In this document: in pieces, positions 16,191 to 26,430 of the stretch
Layout: each line of letters opens with the position of its first letter
Position numbering within the stretch: position 1 is the stretch's first letter
DNA from: Aquimarina aggregata
GTDB taxonomy: Bacteria; Bacteroidota; Bacteroidia; Flavobacteriales; Flavobacteriaceae
DNA length: 64,000 bases
Assembly (NCBI RefSeq): GCF_001632745.1
Contig: NZ_LQRT01000035.1
Span: forward strand, 186,001-250,000
Direction of reading: 5' to 3'
Notes under the pieces: model-generated
The model's database searches: none
Seen by the model: only the letters and a program-made list of their open reading frames with translations
What the model was told of the DNA's origin: nothing
Made by a program: the position numbers and the translations under genes

Positions 16191-16847
16191 ATGGATTTTA
16201 ATATCTTGTTTGAGTTTCTTCACGATCTTCAAAATAATAACCATAAAGATTGGATGGATGCCAATCGAAAGCAATATCATTCGGTTAGAAATTCATTCGT
16301 GAAATGGCTAGACCAAGTAGACGGTAAACTAACGACAATAGACCCAGAGTACTACCCTACCCCTGGCAAAAAGGGTATTAATCGTATAAATAATAATTTA
16401 CTCTTTCACCCTAACAAACCTGTTTATAAGGATCATTTTGGTGCAGGATTAGATCAACGTACAAAACAAGGAGATTTTTATATACATATTGGCCTATCAG
16501 AATGCTTAATAGCTGGTGGCTACTGGAAACCCGACAACAAAATTTTAAATAGTATACGAGAGGCAATAGACTATGATGGAGAAAAATTAATCAATATTCT
16601 TAATAAGAAAAGTTTTAAAAATGTATTTGGTGGCTTGTTACCAGATGAAGACAAATTAAAAACAGCTCCTAAAGGCTATTCTTCTGATCATCAACATATA
16701 GATTTGTTGCGACATAAAACTTTTGCGGTTATTCACCCTTTAAATAGAGAAGACATTCTCAAAGATGATTTTATGGATAGAGTACTTACTGTTTACAAAG
16801 AAATGCTTCCGTTTAGAAGGTATTTGAATCAGGCCGTTACCGTTTAA
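16191..16847 (+). CDS. DUF2461 family protein (TIGR02453)
   Basis: The 218-residue cytoplasmic protein shows the family pattern: FLHDLQNNNHKDWMDANRKQY near the start (LNxNNxRxWFxxN type), INRINNNLLFHPNKPVYKDHFG in the middle (R-x-N-R-D-x-R-F type region) and a GGYWKPD motif. The biochemical function is not established for this family. It follows the deoxynucleoside kinase gene closely. The hairpin at 16882-16914 ends the unit. Confidence 0.85.
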   Translation: MDFNILFEFLHDLQNNNHKDWMDANRKQYHSVRNSFVKWLDQVDGKLTTIDPEYYPTPGKKGINRINNNLLFHPNKPVYKDHFGAGLDQRTKQGDFYIHIGLSECLIAGGYWKPDNKILNSIREAIDYDGEKLINILNKKSFKNVFGGLLPDEDKLKTAPKGYSSDHQHIDLLRHKTFAVIHPLNREDILKDDFMDRVLTVYKEMLPFRRYLNQAVTV

Positions 16848-16881
16848 TTTCTGAATAAGATTGCAACATAAACTATTGAAA

Positions 16882-16914
16882 AAGCGAAAGGCATATGAGT
16901 AATACCCTTCGCTT
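16882..16914. terminator. Bidirectional terminator between convergent genes
   Basis: AAGCGAAAGG and CCCTTCGCTT form a 10-bp stem (one G-T-type mismatch) with a 13-nt loop, flanked by A- and T-rich sequence. It lies between the DUF2461 gene and the leftward lipoprotein gene. Confidence 0.7.
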
Positions 16915-16948
16915 ATTATTGGCATCTATACAACCACATCAAAAAGGA

Positions 16949-17818
16949 TTAGTGAAATCTAGTATACGATCTATATGACCCGTTTGATGAAATTCTGGTT
17001 CGTACTACTTTTCTTTCTGTATTTGTTGATGTCAAATAATTTGCCCACCATATTCCGTTATCAAAGTCTACTTGATACTTAAGAAACCATTTATAGTCAG
17101 ACCATGGCCATATCCCATCTTTTTCCCAAGCGTAAAACTGTACACGAACTCTACCACAAATTACATTTGTCCAAGTACGCGTATCATCTAATTCTCTCCA
17201 AGCTCCTCCAAAATATGAGCTTCTAGTAAGTGGTGAAGTTCTTGCCCCTTCATCACAAAATTCTATATTCGAAGGCGTAGAAGATACCGGTGCATTACAA
17301 TACGTATTTCTAAAATTCGTAGCACCAACATTATAACAAGCAGCTTTTTCTGTTAATTCAGCATAGGCATCATCTAGTATTTCAAGATATTCCTCTGACT
17401 TTAATACCTGTCGACCAGAAGATTTTAACACATCTTTGTTTGCCGTCATAGCAATTCGATTGGGCACCAATACATTTTGCGCTGTGACTTGAGCAAAAAC
17501 ATCAAAAGCAGTCATCTCTTTATCATTGATCAATCCTTTTTCCTGATTAATCAAGGCTTCTCCGTATAATCGTTCTACGACTACCATCTCATCCTCTTGT
17601 CCTAAAGCGATGAAATTAAATTCATGTCCGTCTTTTTGCACTTTGGCTATCGAGCGAAAATCTTGAGAAACTTCTGTAGGAAGTACAGCATCTTTAGTTG
17701 GTTCTTCATTAAGTTCTGCTTTTGAATCTCCCTCTATTACTTCTTCCTTTTCACAAGCAATAAACCCTATACTTAGGATAATTGCCATCATCGTCATTTT
17801 TAAAAATTGTTTTTTCAT
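16949..17818 (-). CDS. Lipoprotein of unknown function
   Basis: From the ATG at 17818 the product has 289 residues. It begins MKKQFLKMTMMAI with a lipobox IGFIAC (Cys at about 22) followed by EKEE, so it should be lipidated. The ORF extends 20 codons upstream to 17878, but those residues have no signal-peptide character. The mature part has six cysteines, most of them in the region of about 165-225, and an aromatic-rich C-terminus (WEKDGIWPWSDYKWFLKYQVDF). I do not recognise a family. It is probably monocistronic, ending at the terminator at 16882-16914. Confidence 0.72.
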   Translation of the reverse strand: MKKQFLKMTMMAIILSIGFIACEKEEVIEGDSKAELNEEPTKDAVLPTEVSQDFRSIAKVQKDGHEFNFIALGQEDEMVVVERLYGEALINQEKGLINDKEMTAFDVFAQVTAQNVLVPNRIAMTANKDVLKSSGRQVLKSEEYLEILDDAYAELTEKAACYNVGATNFRNTYCNAPVSSTPSNIEFCDEGARTSPLTRSSYFGGAWRELDDTRTWTNVICGRVRVQFYAWEKDGIWPWSDYKWFLKYQVDFDNGIWWANYLTSTNTERKVVRTRISSNGSYRSYTRFH

Positions 17819-17951
17819 AATTAATTTAGTTTTAAAAGTTTGTTTGCCCCCTATGATATTTGGTTGTATCAGATACAACTAATTTTCAAGAGCAAATCTA
17901 GACGGCATGCACATAAAGATCAAGGAACAAATCTCCTATTTTAAAAAGGAA

Positions 17952-17974
17952 AAAACCCTTGATAATGAGGGGTT
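17952..17974 (-). terminator. Terminator for the waaA gene
   Basis: AAACCC-TT, a 7-nt loop and AGGGGTTT form a short GC stem. On the minus strand it is followed by six T residues. It lies about 200 bp after the waaA stop codon. Confidence 0.65.
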
Positions 17975-18170
17975 TAAATTTCAAAAAAAATACCTAAAAG
18001 ACTATTTAGCAGTACGGTAAAACCGTTTTCTATTCCTTTAAAACATAATATGTTTTGAAATAAGAATTAGTTTTTTATAAAAAAATCGAAAGTATATTCT
18101 TTTAGAAAAAAAGATTAATTAGTTCTTGTTAAAACAAGCACAAGGGATAAATTGATTTTAAGAAAAGGGG

Positions 18171-19415
18171 TTACTTATTAAGTAACTTTTTAAGATAATT
18201 AATAATCAAATTAGTAGCTCCAGTATTACTATTAATAAAGTGTCCTGCAATCATCCCAGTCTTTTCTCGAAATTGTTTATCATTAATGAGCTTACTCGTT
18301 ATCTCACTAAACTCATCAGAACTTGATACAGAAAATAATCCCGCCAATTTTTGAAGTTGTTTTGCTTCTCGAAATTTCTCAAAATTCTTTCCTATTATAA
18401 TCGGAATTCCAAAAGTAGCAGGTTCTAAAATATTATGAAGTCCACCTGTTCCCATAGCACCGCCAACATATGCGATATCTCCATAGCTATACACTCTAGA
18501 TAAATATCCGATCGTATCCATAACAAATACCTGATAAGACTTTAAGTCTTTACCATCTTTCTCTGAATATAAAACAGTTTTCTTTTTAACTTTTTCCTGT
18601 AATTGCTTCATTGCAGTAGTTTTAAATTCATGAGGAGCAATTATGAAGCATATCTCGTCTGAAGCTGTATTGACAAAATCAACAAAAACAGTTTCGTCTT
18701 CTGGCCAGGAACTACCCATCACAATACAAACTTTATTCCCAATAAATTCCTCAATGAAGTCAACTTGATTATCCATTTCGATCTGATGTGAAACCCTATC
18801 AAAACGAGTATCCCCACTTAATGTACTATTTGTAAATCCATGTTTAGCAAGTAAACTTTCAGAAATTTTATCTTGCACAAAAAAATGATTTATTGTTTTT
18901 AAAGCATTACGCATAAAACCACCATACCATTTAAAAAATGCTTGATCCTCTCTAAAACTAGTCGATATAAAAACCGTTGGGATATTTTGTGTCTTAAGTC
19001 TATTTAAAAAATTTGGCCAAAACTCATATTTAACAAATACAGCTAATTCTGGTTGTACAAGCTCTATAAATCGTTTGGCATTAACTTTTGTATCTATTGG
19101 TAAGTATATAATAACATCTGCTAGAGTACTGTTTTTTTTTGCCTCATATCCTGAAGGTGAAAAAAAAGTAACCAACAGTTTATGATTTGGATATTGTTTT
19201 TTTAAAGATTCCATAACAGGAACTCCCTGTTCATATTCTCCCAAAGAAGCACAATGAAACCATAACACTCTATGATTAACCAACATTTCTTCTTCTAACA
19301 ATCGAAAAACATGTTTTCTTCCCGATACAAACAATTTCAGTTTAGAACTTAACAAACTAACTACAGGAAGTATCCCATTAAATATTGAGATTAAGATGTT
19401 GTACAAAATACCCAA
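18171..19415 (-). CDS. waaA: 3-deoxy-D-manno-octulosonic acid (Kdo) transferase
   Basis: Adds Kdo to lipid A precursor at the inner membrane during lipopolysaccharide synthesis. The 414-residue protein has an N-terminal hydrophobic anchor (about 1-25), the motif VLWFHCASLGEYEQGVP (about 49-65), GDTRFDRV (about 200) and YVGGAMGTGGLHNILEPATFG (about 320-340) near the C-terminal donor site; each is typical of KdtA. It has no partner genes of the same pathway next to it. Confidence 0.93.
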   Translation of the reverse strand: MGILYNILISIFNGILPVVSLLSSKLKLFVSGRKHVFRLLEEEMLVNHRVLWFHCASLGEYEQGVPVMESLKKQYPNHKLLVTFFSPSGYEAKKNSTLADVIIYLPIDTKVNAKRFIELVQPELAVFVKYEFWPNFLNRLKTQNIPTVFISTSFREDQAFFKWYGGFMRNALKTINHFFVQDKISESLLAKHGFTNSTLSGDTRFDRVSHQIEMDNQVDFIEEFIGNKVCIVMGSSWPEDETVFVDFVNTASDEICFIIAPHEFKTTAMKQLQEKVKKKTVLYSEKDGKDLKSYQVFVMDTIGYLSRVYSYGDIAYVGGAMGTGGLHNILEPATFGIPIIIGKNFEKFREAKQLQKLAGLFSVSSSDEFSEITSKLINDKQFREKTGMIAGHFINSNTGATNLIINYLKKLLNK

Positions 19416-19606
19416 AAATGATGCTTTTTTAATGAGTTGCTAAAATACTGCGCTATTTCCTTTAAAAAAAGACATACCAAATTTAAAAGTCTTCGCTTCT
19501 TTTTTTATCAATACAACACAAAAAAGACTAGAAAATAAATTATTATCTATTTTTTGTCTTAAAAAATTAATAATTTAATACAATTATTCACACAAACTCA
19601 ATATCT

Positions 19607-21409
19607 ATGAAATTAAAAACTACTTTAATTGCTTTATTTTCGTGCGTTCTCGTTTGCGCACAAAACTTTAGAGAAGTTCAACTTCCTACACCCGACAAAT
19701 TAAACCCATTATTTATTGGTCCACTTGTTAAATCTACTATTCATTATGGTGTTACCCCTCCAAATTACAATGGTAAAGTAATTGTATTCAACCATGGTTA
19801 CATTGATCTTAACCAAGGGCAATTTCTTTTTGACAATTCGTTTTATCAAGATACTTATAATGAAGGCTATCAAGCTATTTTTGTTGCCACCACCAGAGGC
19901 AAAGGCATTTGGGTAAATGGTAAATTATTAGCAGACGCTATTGATATTATAACTGATCGATTTAATGTTCCTGACATCTATTTAGTAGGTCATAGTAATG
20001 GCGGTAAAGCAGCAGAAGCTGCAATGTTTCAGTATCAAAAAAACAACAAAGTTACAAAGGCCTTTGCATTGGGTACTCCATTTTGGGGAACGTACCTAGC
20101 CGATATCTCTCAAATGCCATGGCTTAATTGGGCATGGAGTCTTACGGGATTAAATGAGGGAGCACGGACCTCAACCACCTATTATTGTAGAGACGTTGTA
20201 CGTCCATATTTGGATAATCACCCAGATAATCAACCTGAAAAATTTGTAGTATTAGGAGCTTCAGGGTTTTATAAAGGATCAACAATTGCAGCTGCAGCAT
20301 TCTTACTTACTGGAGGAATACTTTTACCCGTACAAGGAGCAAATGATGGTGTAGCACCTTATACTAGTACACTTAGACCCGGAGCAACTTATGTTTTCAA
20401 AAAAAACGACTCAAGAGCTATTTTTGATCATCTAGATGTTGGGTTAGGTCAGTTTAGTTGGCCATATATAAAATCTTATATCGAAAATCGTTCTCAAAAA
20501 AATAGCGCTACTTCAAATTCGACTTTATATGACTCCAAAATAGAGAGTGACTATTATATCATATCTTCTGAAAATAAATACGATAAAATTTTACTTGATA
20601 AGAATAGTAAATATGCCATGGCAGAAATTTTGCACGAAAAACCATCTAGCGAGTTTAACATTTTTGACAAAAACAATACCAAAATAAAATTTTCAAAAAA
20701 CCTAAGCCCTGTAAAGCACAAAACGATTATTTCTATTACCGAAAATAACGTCACCATTAAAAGTGATTCAAAATATGCTGCTTTTGTAAAACAAAACAAT
20801 AGCATAAAAATGTCATTAGATAAAATTAGCCAAAGTAACTATCCTGTCTTAAAAGTAAGTTTTGAAGCAACTAAAAATGATATTAATTTGTTAGTAAATT
20901 CAAAAGCACGAGGGGTAATTACTAGAACTAGTAAAATAGACGGCACTCCTGTAAAAAGTGCTCCAGAGATAATCATTTTCGAAAAAAAAGGTGAGCATTA
21001 TTATTTTGACTCCAAAAATTTAGAAGAAGGTATATATAGTCTGTTTCTAAATGGGGAAAGCGCTGGAAATTTTAAGCGAAGTATTATTTCTGGTTTTGTA
21101 GTTGGTGATGTTAAAAACAGTTTAACCAAGACAGTAAATAACACCCCTACTGATAAACCTCAAAAATCAATTAGATTAATTCCTAACTCGGTTAAAAATA
21201 ACGCCTCACTCTACATTGGAGAACAAAATACAACTAAAAACCTTTTAATTACAATATATGACACAACGGGTAAAACAATTAAAGATTTTAAAAGAAGAAT
21301 ACATCAACATGGTAAAGTAGATATTTCTGAAGATTTAAAGTATCTATCTCCGGGTATTTATCTTTTAAAAGTAAATGATTTTAAAATCATACGATTCCTG
21401 AAAAATTAA
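19607..21409 (+). CDS. Secreted alpha/beta-hydrolase (lipase-like) with type IX sorting domain
   Basis: The 600-residue protein has a signal peptide (1-18), a hydrolase domain (about 35-300) with VFNHGY near 60 for the oxyanion region and GHSNGG with nucleophile Ser130, and a distal acid/base region (NDGVAP near 248, DHLDVG near 275). A middle part of unclear fold follows. The last 75 residues or so (LITIYDTTGKTI and SPGIYLLKV) form a type A T9SS C-terminal domain. The enzyme is thus probably exported across the outer membrane. The substrate is unknown. A strong terminator follows at 21424-21467. Confidence 0.87.
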   Translation: MKLKTTLIALFSCVLVCAQNFREVQLPTPDKLNPLFIGPLVKSTIHYGVTPPNYNGKVIVFNHGYIDLNQGQFLFDNSFYQDTYNEGYQAIFVATTRGKGIWVNGKLLADAIDIITDRFNVPDIYLVGHSNGGKAAEAAMFQYQKNNKVTKAFALGTPFWGTYLADISQMPWLNWAWSLTGLNEGARTSTTYYCRDVVRPYLDNHPDNQPEKFVVLGASGFYKGSTIAAAAFLLTGGILLPVQGANDGVAPYTSTLRPGATYVFKKNDSRAIFDHLDVGLGQFSWPYIKSYIENRSQKNSATSNSTLYDSKIESDYYIISSENKYDKILLDKNSKYAMAEILHEKPSSEFNIFDKNNTKIKFSKNLSPVKHKTIISITENNVTIKSDSKYAAFVKQNNSIKMSLDKISQSNYPVLKVSFEATKNDINLLVNSKARGVITRTSKIDGTPVKSAPEIIIFEKKGEHYYFDSKNLEEGIYSLFLNGESAGNFKRSIISGFVVGDVKNSLTKTVNNTPTDKPQKSIRLIPNSVKNNASLYIGEQNTTKNLLITIYDTTGKTIKDFKRRIHQHGKVDISEDLKYLSPGIYLLKVNDFKIIRFLKN

Positions 21410-21423
21410 TCGTTTCCCTCCTT

Positions 21424-21467
21424 AAGCAAAGTATCTTAAATAGCGTTCTGCATAAGATACTTTGCTT
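21424..21467 (+). terminator. Intrinsic terminator after the lipase gene
   Basis: AAGCAAAGTATCTTA / TAAGATACTTTGCTT is a perfect 15-bp stem with a 14-nt loop, followed by a T run. Confidence 0.9.
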
Positions 21468-21668
21468 TTTGTTTAAAATACCTTTTTAATATTGCATACT
21501 TATAAATTAAATGATCTAACATAAAAATACAACCATGCCTATCTGGGAATAAACATGGTTATACAGTAAACAAATTATTATGATTTAAGAGTAATTAGGT
21601 AATTTTCTTAAAAAAATAAATCTCTTATACACGCGTAGTTGGTTTTACATGTTAGAGATATATGGATA

Positions 21669-21971
21669 TTAACATCCAAAAAATGGTTTGATTGAATCTG
21701 GTAGGAAATCACAAATATTAAAATCGTTATCTCCGTCACCAGTACCATCTTCCGAAGATGAAGAACAACTTGCCGATACTCCTCCATTACACTCAAATGT
21801 ATCGATAATCTCTCCATTTTGAGAAACTGTTATCACCCCATTAGAAGAAGAAGCTGAGACACTATTTCCTGCATAATTTCGTACCCCGCAATCTGTTGTT
21901 ACTGTACAATCAGCATTACAAACTCCTACAAAAGCAACTATCATAGCTACTGTTAAAAACTTTTTTTTCAT
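21669..21971 (-). CDS. Small secreted cysteine-containing protein, unknown function
   Basis: The 100-residue protein has a signal peptide (about 1-20, VCNADC), then a short beta-rich middle (VITVSQNGEIID), a Ser-rich run after Cys69, an acidic linker (EDGTGDGDNDF) and a C-terminal CDFLPDSIKPFFGC. The mature part has seven cysteines (DCTVTTDCG, FECNGG, SCSSSS, CDFL, FGC), suggesting disulfides. Nothing in it is a recognised catalytic motif. It is alone between the lipase and the aminotransferase genes. The other leftward frame at 21608-21817 overlaps it and is discarded. Confidence 0.65.
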   Translation of the reverse strand: MKKKFLTVAMIVAFVGVCNADCTVTTDCGVRNYAGNSVSASSSNGVITVSQNGEIIDTFECNGGVSASCSSSSEDGTGDGDNDFNICDFLPDSIKPFFGC

Positions 21972-22255
21972 GATTAAAAATTAAATTGATAAAACTGTAA
22001 TTAAAAAAAGTATATGTTCTATACCTAGGATTTAAATGTAGATCAATACTAAGAATAAAAAGAGGTGACTTTTATTAAATAAGAGTTTGAATGTATGAAG
22101 TGACATTTTTAGTGTATGTATTATATTTCTTTACCTATTACTATATATATTATCAATGTCATTTCATTTGTCATGTCGCATTGCTATTTCCTTAAAATCT
22201 CATTGGCTATAGTATCAATATTTCGTACTTTCGTGAGGTTACAAGAAACACATCT

Positions 22256-23422
22256 ATGAAGAAAATACAAATGGTTGATCTTAAGGGTCAATACGAGCAA
22301 ATAAAAGAGCAAGTAGATTCGTCTGTACTTGATGTAATACAGTCGACAGCCTTTATTAATGGACCTGAAGTTCATAATTTTCAAAAAGAATTAGAAGAAT
22401 ACTTAAATATAAAACACGTTATCCCATGTGCAAATGGCACAGATGCCTTACAAATTGCCATGATGGGTTTAGGGCTAAAACCAGGTGACGAAGTGATTAC
22501 TGCAGATTTTACTTTTGCAGCCACTGTTGAAGTAATTGCTTTATTACAACTAACACCTGTACTGGTAGATGTAGAACCAGACTCTTTTAATATTGATCCA
22601 AAAGCCATTAGAAAAGCTATAACTCCAAAAACGAAAGCTATAGTACCAGTTCATTTGTTTGGCCAAGCTGCTAATATGGATGAAATTATGGAAATTGCCA
22701 ACGAACATAAATTATTTGTTATTGAAGATAATGCACAAGGGATTGGTGCAGATTATAAGTCTCAAGATGGAAAAACTCTAAAAACGGGAACTATAGGCCA
22801 TATTGCTTCTACTTCATTTTTCCCTTCTAAAAACTTAGGTTGTTATGGGGATGGAGGTGCTATTTTTACTAACAATGATGAATTGGCGCATACCATTCGT
22901 GGGATTGTAAATCACGGTATGTATAAGAGGTATCACCACGATGTAGTGGGTGTAAACTCAAGGTTGGATTCTATCCAAGCTGCCGTTCTAAGAGCAAAAC
23001 TTCCTAATTTAGATCAATATAATAACGCTAGAAGAGCAGCTGCCAGAAAATATAATAAAGCTTTCGAAGGCATTTCTAATATCATCACCCCGCAAATAAA
23101 AGGAAATGGTTGTGCAACCAATCATGATACCATTTGCGATACGTGCAATTGTCATGTTTTTCATCAATACACTCTAAAAGTAATAGATGTAGATCGTGAT
23201 GCTCTTGCGCAACACCTTAATGAAAAAGGCATTCCTTGTGGTGTTTATTACCCTATACCTCTACATAGTCAAAAAGCATATCTTGATGAAAGATATAACG
23301 AAGCTGATTTCACTGTTACAAATCAACTAGTAAAAGAAGTTATTTCATTACCCATGCACACAGAATTGGATAATGAACAAATCGACTTTATTACCAAAAC
23401 TATTATTGACTTTGTAAGTTAA
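22256..23422 (+). CDS. DegT/DnrJ/EryC1/StrS family sugar aminotransferase
   Basis: A PLP enzyme that most often transfers an amino group to a nucleotide-linked keto sugar for surface polysaccharide. The 388-residue protein has GTDALQIAM (61-69), VIEDNAQGIGA (155-165), the Schiff-base lysine K192 in SFFPSKNLGCYGDGG, and the C-terminal GIPCGVYYPIPLH. An insert of about 15 residues before the FHQYTLKV strand holds four closely spaced cysteines (about 284-298: CATNHDTICDTCNC). No other polysaccharide genes lie beside it, so the exact sugar cannot be given. Confidence 0.9.
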   Translation: MKKIQMVDLKGQYEQIKEQVDSSVLDVIQSTAFINGPEVHNFQKELEEYLNIKHVIPCANGTDALQIAMMGLGLKPGDEVITADFTFAATVEVIALLQLTPVLVDVEPDSFNIDPKAIRKAITPKTKAIVPVHLFGQAANMDEIMEIANEHKLFVIEDNAQGIGADYKSQDGKTLKTGTIGHIASTSFFPSKNLGCYGDGGAIFTNNDELAHTIRGIVNHGMYKRYHHDVVGVNSRLDSIQAAVLRAKLPNLDQYNNARRAAARKYNKAFEGISNIITPQIKGNGCATNHDTICDTCNCHVFHQYTLKVIDVDRDALAQHLNEKGIPCGVYYPIPLHSQKAYLDERYNEADFTVTNQLVKEVISLPMHTELDNEQIDFITKTIIDFVS

Positions 23423-23514
23423 ATTCAAATAAAAAAACAAAAGTATAGTATGATTTGAGAGTGTTCTCAGGGCATATTATATTCAATTACTAAACTTAAG
23501 CATTAAATATCTAA

Positions 23515-26412
23515 ATGGATTCTTTTCGTATCTGTTATAATCTTACGCCTTACGATTCTCTAGGGCTACCACCTCTTCCTGAAGCATATATTGTATCTGT
23601 AAAAGATAATCTTTTAAGCTATGTTGAAAAACAAGCTACATTAAATACCTTAGACAGTTTACATATTAATTATAAGGATTCACCTCATGAGCAAATCCTT
23701 GAATTATGTGATGCATTAAAACCAATTGTTTTAGAACAACGATTTCAGCCTAAAAAAAGCAGAAAAAAGTTAAAACTAGCAGCACTATTAGAAAATCAAA
23801 CGACTAAAGAACTGGTTGTTTCTTTTGTAAATAGAAAACTAGCAACATTTTATATGTTGATTAACGAAAATAAATACCCTATTTGCTATAATGCTAATAG
23901 AAAGGATCCTGCTGAAATATACAGAATTCAACATCAAGAAAAAGCATTAGAACCATTACTTAAATTCATCAAAACCGATGATGGAATCGAATACTCTTTC
24001 TCACTTAGTGATCATCAAAAAGAATACATTCCTTCTCAACATAACATTGTTATTTTATTAAATGATCCATCATGGATTATTCTCAATAAAAAAATATACC
24101 AAATCAGTAATTTAAATGCGAATAAATTAAAACCATTTTTCACAAAAGATGTGATAACTATTGCTCAAAAGCACATCAAAACATATGTTGAAAAAATCAT
24201 AATTCCGGTGATCAAAAATGTCAATATATCCGCAATTGGTTTTGATGTATCTACCAAAAGTGAAATCACCGCGTACACTATAGAAATCATTCAGGATTTT
24301 ATCGCCGACAAGTATGTCATAAAAGTAAGTTTTGAATATCAATCTAGTATTTTTGATTGTAATGAAACTAAAAAAACGGCCTCTCAAGTACTATTTGATG
24401 AAGGCGGACAACTACAAATTATTCAAACTAAAAGAAACACAGAAGAAGAACAAAAAATCATTGATCTTTTAATAAATAAAGGACTACACCTTAACAATAA
24501 TCGATTATTAGAAACTTCTTCACAAGATCCTTTTTCTATATTTGAATGGTATCGAGAGTATAAAAATCAACTTACAGAAGATGGCTTCACTTCAATTATC
24601 CCGCAAATTGAAGATAAAGATATAGCCTTAGCTTCCTACACTATTGATTTTAAAAACCAAAAAAAAAATGATTGGTTTGATATAAAGGGTATTATTACGA
24701 TAGGAGATTTTAAAATTCCGTTTTCAAAATTTGTAGATAATATTAAACAAAACAATCGTATTTTTTCTATAGATGATGATACCGTTTTTTTGATTCCAGA
24801 ATCCTGGATGACTAGATATAAAAAGCTAGCTAATTTTGGCAAAGTAAATGATGATACACTTATTATCAATAAAAGTAATTATACAATACTACAGGAGGTT
24901 CTTCCTCCTGAAGAAGTGGATTTAAAACCTGCTACAGAAATTGTATATACCCAATCACCTTTACTTAAAGCTACTTTACGTCCTTATCAAGAAGAAGGGG
25001 TACAATGGTTGGTAAAGCACTATAATAATCAACTAGGTGCATGTTTAGCCGATGATATGGGTTTAGGAAAAACATTACAAACTATAGCGATGCTTGTTTT
25101 TGCAAAAGAACAACTAAAACTTGTAAAAGGCACAACAAAAAATGTTAGACTAGATCTATTTGATGATCCATTAGAGGTAAAAAAATACCTTAAGGCTCTA
25201 ATTATATTACCATCATCACTAATATTTAATTGGGCACAAGAAATTTTGAAATTTGCACCACATTTTAGCATTGCAAAATACACTGGAGCGACAAGAAAAG
25301 AAATAGTACCATATCTTCAAGATTATGATGTTATTTTAACTACCTATGCCACTGCTGCAAAAGACATTAAGGTTCTTGAAAAAATCAACTTCAATTACTT
25401 GATATTAGACGAGAGTCAACAAATTAAAAATAAAGAATCTAAAGTATTTACTGCAATAAATACTATTAATGTTACTCATAAAATATCATTAAGTGGTACC
25501 CCCATAGAAAATTCGTTATCTGATCTTTGGTCGCAAATGCAGTTTATTAATCCTGGAATCTTAGGAAGCTTTCCTTTTTTTAAGGAACATTTTAAAATTC
25601 CGATAGAAAAGCATAGAAATCAAGATCGTATCGAAGTACTAAAAGGTCTTATCGATCCTTTTATTTTAAGGCGTACCAAAGAACAAGTAGCCAAAGATTT
25701 ACCCGCTCTTACAGAACAGATCATTTACACCGAAATGTTACCTGCACAAGAAAAACAATATGAATCTGAAAAATCGGCAACCCGCAATGCTTTACTTGGT
25801 ATAGATACCCAAACTAATAACAAAATTCACATTCTTAACTCATTAAATAAGTTAAGACAATTAGCCAATCACCCAAAATTAGTCTTTTCTAAAACAGAGA
25901 CAACATCGGGTAAATTTATAGATGTAACCAATTATATTTCCACTCTTGCAAAATCAAATAAAAAAGTACTTGTATTTAGCTCCTTTGTATCTCACCTAGA
26001 ATTATACACTAACTGGTGTGATCAAGAAAATTTAAGTTACACTGTTTTAACTGGGCAAACTAAAAGTGAAGATCGGGAACAAAATGTAAAAGATTTTCAA
26101 GAGAATCAGGATATCTCTGTATTTTTCATCTCACTAAAAGCTGGTGGTGTAGGTCTTAATCTTACCAAAGCTTCATATGTTATCCTATTAGACCCATGGT
26201 GGAATCCTTTTATTGAAAAACAAGCAATAGCAAGAGCACACAGAATAGGTCAAACACAACCTGTAACGGTAACACGATTTATTACTAAAAATACTATTGA
26301 AGAGAAAATTATACAATTACAACAAAAAAAGAAAGTATTATCAAATGATATTATTGCTACCGATTCGATCCCTGATTATATCGATGAAGATTTAGAAGAA
26401 TTGTTAAAATAG
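23515..26412 (+). CDS. SNF2-family DEAD/DEAH-box helicase-like protein
   Basis: The 965-residue protein is an ATP-driven DNA translocase of the SWI2/SNF2 group. The first 480 residues or so are a family-specific region without a motif I recognise. The ATPase core has RPYQEEGVQWL (about 488), Walker A DDMGLGKTLQT (about 511-521), the DESQ box (about 632), SGTPIENSLSDLW (about 660), and in lobe 2 LTGQTKSEDRE, LKAGGVGLNLT and DPWWNPFIEKQAIARAHRIGQ (about 895-915). No SWIM zinc motif is seen. The substrate (DNA repair, transcription or chromosome upkeep) is not indicated by the neighbours. Confidence 0.9.
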   Translation: MDSFRICYNLTPYDSLGLPPLPEAYIVSVKDNLLSYVEKQATLNTLDSLHINYKDSPHEQILELCDALKPIVLEQRFQPKKSRKKLKLAALLENQTTKELVVSFVNRKLATFYMLINENKYPICYNANRKDPAEIYRIQHQEKALEPLLKFIKTDDGIEYSFSLSDHQKEYIPSQHNIVILLNDPSWIILNKKIYQISNLNANKLKPFFTKDVITIAQKHIKTYVEKIIIPVIKNVNISAIGFDVSTKSEITAYTIEIIQDFIADKYVIKVSFEYQSSIFDCNETKKTASQVLFDEGGQLQIIQTKRNTEEEQKIIDLLINKGLHLNNNRLLETSSQDPFSIFEWYREYKNQLTEDGFTSIIPQIEDKDIALASYTIDFKNQKKNDWFDIKGIITIGDFKIPFSKFVDNIKQNNRIFSIDDDTVFLIPESWMTRYKKLANFGKVNDDTLIINKSNYTILQEVLPPEEVDLKPATEIVYTQSPLLKATLRPYQEEGVQWLVKHYNNQLGACLADDMGLGKTLQTIAMLVFAKEQLKLVKGTTKNVRLDLFDDPLEVKKYLKALIILPSSLIFNWAQEILKFAPHFSIAKYTGATRKEIVPYLQDYDVILTTYATAAKDIKVLEKINFNYLILDESQQIKNKESKVFTAINTINVTHKISLSGTPIENSLSDLWSQMQFINPGILGSFPFFKEHFKIPIEKHRNQDRIEVLKGLIDPFILRRTKEQVAKDLPALTEQIIYTEMLPAQEKQYESEKSATRNALLGIDTQTNNKIHILNSLNKLRQLANHPKLVFSKTETTSGKFIDVTNYISTLAKSNKKVLVFSSFVSHLELYTNWCDQENLSYTVLTGQTKSEDREQNVKDFQENQDISVFFISLKAGGVGLNLTKASYVILLDPWWNPFIEKQAIARAHRIGQTQPVTVTRFITKNTIEEKIIQLQQKKKVLSNDIIATDSIPDYIDEDLEELLK

Positions 26413-26430
26413 ACCGTAATATCCTTGTGT

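Noticed and set aside
21608..21817. 69-codon leftward frame overlapping the small secreted protein
   Set aside because: No signal peptide or coding pattern; the overlapping frame at 21669-21971 has a clear signal peptide.
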